Origin: Sphingomonadales bacterium UBA1936
GTDB lineage: Bacteria; Pseudomonadota; Alphaproteobacteria; Sphingomonadales; Sphingomonadaceae
Reading direction: 5' to 3'
Assembly (NCBI GenBank): GCA_002336985.1
Contig: DDFE01000111.1
Coordinates: 8,597 to 14,999, forward strand
Length of the DNA stretch: 6,403 nucleotides
The notes under the pieces were generated by a model. That model did not search any database, was not told the origin of the DNA, and saw nothing but the letters and a program-made list of their open reading frames with translations. The position numbers and the translations under genes were made by a program. This document shows, piece by piece, positions 5,619-6,403 of the stretch (the stretch's first letter is position 1; every line of letters starts with the position of its first letter).

Positions 5619-6304
5619 TGAAGACGCGTATCGCGCTTGGCGCGGCCCTCTTGGTGTCGACAGCGCCCGCATTGGCGCAGCAGGAGGACGAGCAGCTTTG
5701 GCTGCAGGTCAACACCAATGTGCCGATCACGGACAAGGTGCGCATCACGCTCGAACAGATCGCGCGATGGAGCGACAGGCAAAAGGGGCTCTACCAGACC
5801 GAGTTCGGCGGGCTGATCGGCGTGCGCGTCGCCAAGAACGTCGAACTCGGTTTCGGTTATCGCAAGGTCGGCGCGCATAATGGCAATACGGCCGCGCCCG
5901 AAGACCGGCTGCGCCAGCACATCGTCGCGACGTTCGGCCCCGTCACCACGCGGCTTCGCGTCGACGAACGCTTCCATCCGGACGGACCGGAGATAGGTTT
6001 CCGCATCCGCCCGCTTATTCGGTACAATTACAAGCTTAAGCCCAACGGGCTTGGCCTGTTCGCCAGTCACGAGAGCTTCTACCTGCCAAACAGCACGCGC
6101 TGGGGCCAGCGGGAAGGCTATGAGCGCATGCGCAATATCGTGGGCGTCATGGTGCCGGTCGGCAAGCACGTGATGGCTGACGTCGGTTACCTGAACCAGT
6201 TCCGTCCGGCACGCAGCGGCGCGGTTGCGCAGATGGATCATGCACTGAACATACAGTTCACGATCAACCTGCAGGGGCTGGTCGCGCCCGATGTTCACGA
6301 TTGA
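5615..6304 (+). CDS. Exported DUF2490 family protein, probable outer-membrane beta-barrel
   Basis: The 229-residue protein starts with a clear Sec signal peptide: charged MMKTR, a hydrophobic core, then a likely cleavage site APALA|QQ at residue 21/22. The mature part has alternating short strands rich in aromatic and Arg residues, such as LRVDERFHPDGPEIGFRIRP, LFASHESFYLP and MADVGYLNQFRP. I recognise this as the DUF2490 pattern of small outer-membrane barrels of unknown function. The C terminus (LVAPDVHD) lacks the terminal aromatic residue common in BAM substrates. Two in-frame ATGs are adjacent (5615 and 5618). The first overlaps the coaB stop as ATGA and is preferred. The gene is thus coupled to coaB, although no metabolic link to CoA is known. 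No function is assigned. Confidence 0.8.
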   Translation: MMKTRIALGAALLVSTAPALAQQEDEQLWLQVNTNVPITDKVRITLEQIARWSDRQKGLYQTEFGGLIGVRVAKNVELGFGYRKVGAHNGNTAAPEDRLRQHIVATFGPVTTRLRVDERFHPDGPEIGFRIRPLIRYNYKLKPNGLGLFASHESFYLPNSTRWGQREGYERMRNIVGVMVPVGKHVMADVGYLNQFRPARSGAVAQMDHALNIQFTINLQGLVAPDVHD

Positions 6305-6310
6305 TATCGG

Positions 6311-6338
6311 GCGTCGTGACGCGGGCGCCATCCCCCGC
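6311..6338 (+). other. Two overlapping weak stems in the 47-bp gap before dut
   Basis: GCGTC (6311-6315) can pair with GACGC (6318-6322) across a 2-nt loop, and GCGGG (6321-6325) can pair with CCCGC (6334-6338) across 8 nt. They share bases 6321-6322, so they compete. Neither is followed by a T-tract, so this is not an intrinsic terminator and transcription probably continues into dut. A two-base loop is sterically poor, so the first stem may not form as drawn. Confidence 0.2.
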
Positions 6339-6351
6339 TAGGACAGCGCGC

Positions 6352-6403
6352 ATGCCCGATATCTCGATCGCCATTCACCGCCTTCCCCATGGGAACGGCC
6401 TTC
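6352..6403 (+). CDS. dut: Deoxyuridine 5'-triphosphate nucleotidohydrolase (dUTPase), first 17 codons only
   Basis: The window ends 17 full codons after an ATG at 6352. The peptide MPDISIAIHRLPHGNGL resembles the N terminus of alphaproteobacterial dUTPases, where a beta strand is followed by a R-L-P-H-G-x-G-L turn. The call also rests on position: dut commonly follows coaBC in proteobacteria. AGGA (6340-6343) lies 8 nt before the ATG. dUTPase hydrolyses dUTP to dUMP and pyrophosphate, which keeps uracil out of DNA and supplies dTMP synthesis. None of the five conserved active-site motifs falls inside the window, so the assignment depends on the short N terminus and context. Confidence 0.75.
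   Translation, partial: MPDISIAIHRLPHGNGL

Noticed and set aside
5516..6331. Minus-strand ORF of 271 codons
   Set aside because: It is antisense to the DUF2490 gene and the end of coaB; the plus-strand protein has a signal peptide and family pattern, while this one has none.
6305..6351. Intrinsic terminator between the DUF2490 gene and dut
   Set aside because: The stems are only 5 bp, mutually exclusive and not followed by a T-run.

Overview
The window is a GC-rich housekeeping segment of a bacterial chromosome. It most likely comes from an alphaproteobacterium of the sphingomonad group. That placement is inferred from three things: the order dnaA-rpsT-mutM facing ubiE-ubiB-coaC/coaB-dut, the character of the proteins (for example a DnaA with the P-loop GPTGQGKT), and the DUF2490 porin-like gene beside the CoA genes. 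No mobile element, CRISPR array, tRNA or rRNA was seen.

Left part, minus strand. The first 181 codons of dnaA run off the left edge (545 to 1) from a GTG start. A non-coding stretch of about 410 bp (546-959) separates it from rpsT. This stretch holds the dnaA control region: an AT-rich 11-bp inverted repeat, an A8 tract, four GANTC sites and a short ORF ending exactly on the dnaA start codon. It also holds the rpsT terminator. Upstream of rpsT (ribosomal protein S20) lies mutM (formamidopyrimidine-DNA glycosylase), 69 bp away, with a candidate rpsT promoter in the gap.

Right part, plus strand. A 55-bp divergent intergenic region separates mutM from a tightly packed run: ubiE, ubiB, coaC, coaB and a DUF2490 gene. 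The junctions are a 4-nt overlap (TTGA), a 5-nt gap, a 1-nt gap and a 4-nt overlap (ATGA). They suggest one translationally coupled operon, followed after 47 bp by the first 17 codons of dut. The operon joins ubiquinone biosynthesis (UbiE methyltransferase and the UbiB atypical kinase/ATPase) with coenzyme A biosynthesis (CoaC decarboxylase and CoaB ligase). It ends in a predicted exported beta-barrel protein and the nucleotide-pool enzyme dUTPase.

The region is mostly ordinary core genome, and no novel multi-gene system was found. The points that deserve a second look are the encoding of CoaC and CoaB as two abutting genes rather than the usual CoaBC fusion, the architecture of the dnaA upstream region, a shortened zinc knuckle in MutM, and the DUF2490 gene inside a CoA/ubiquinone operon.
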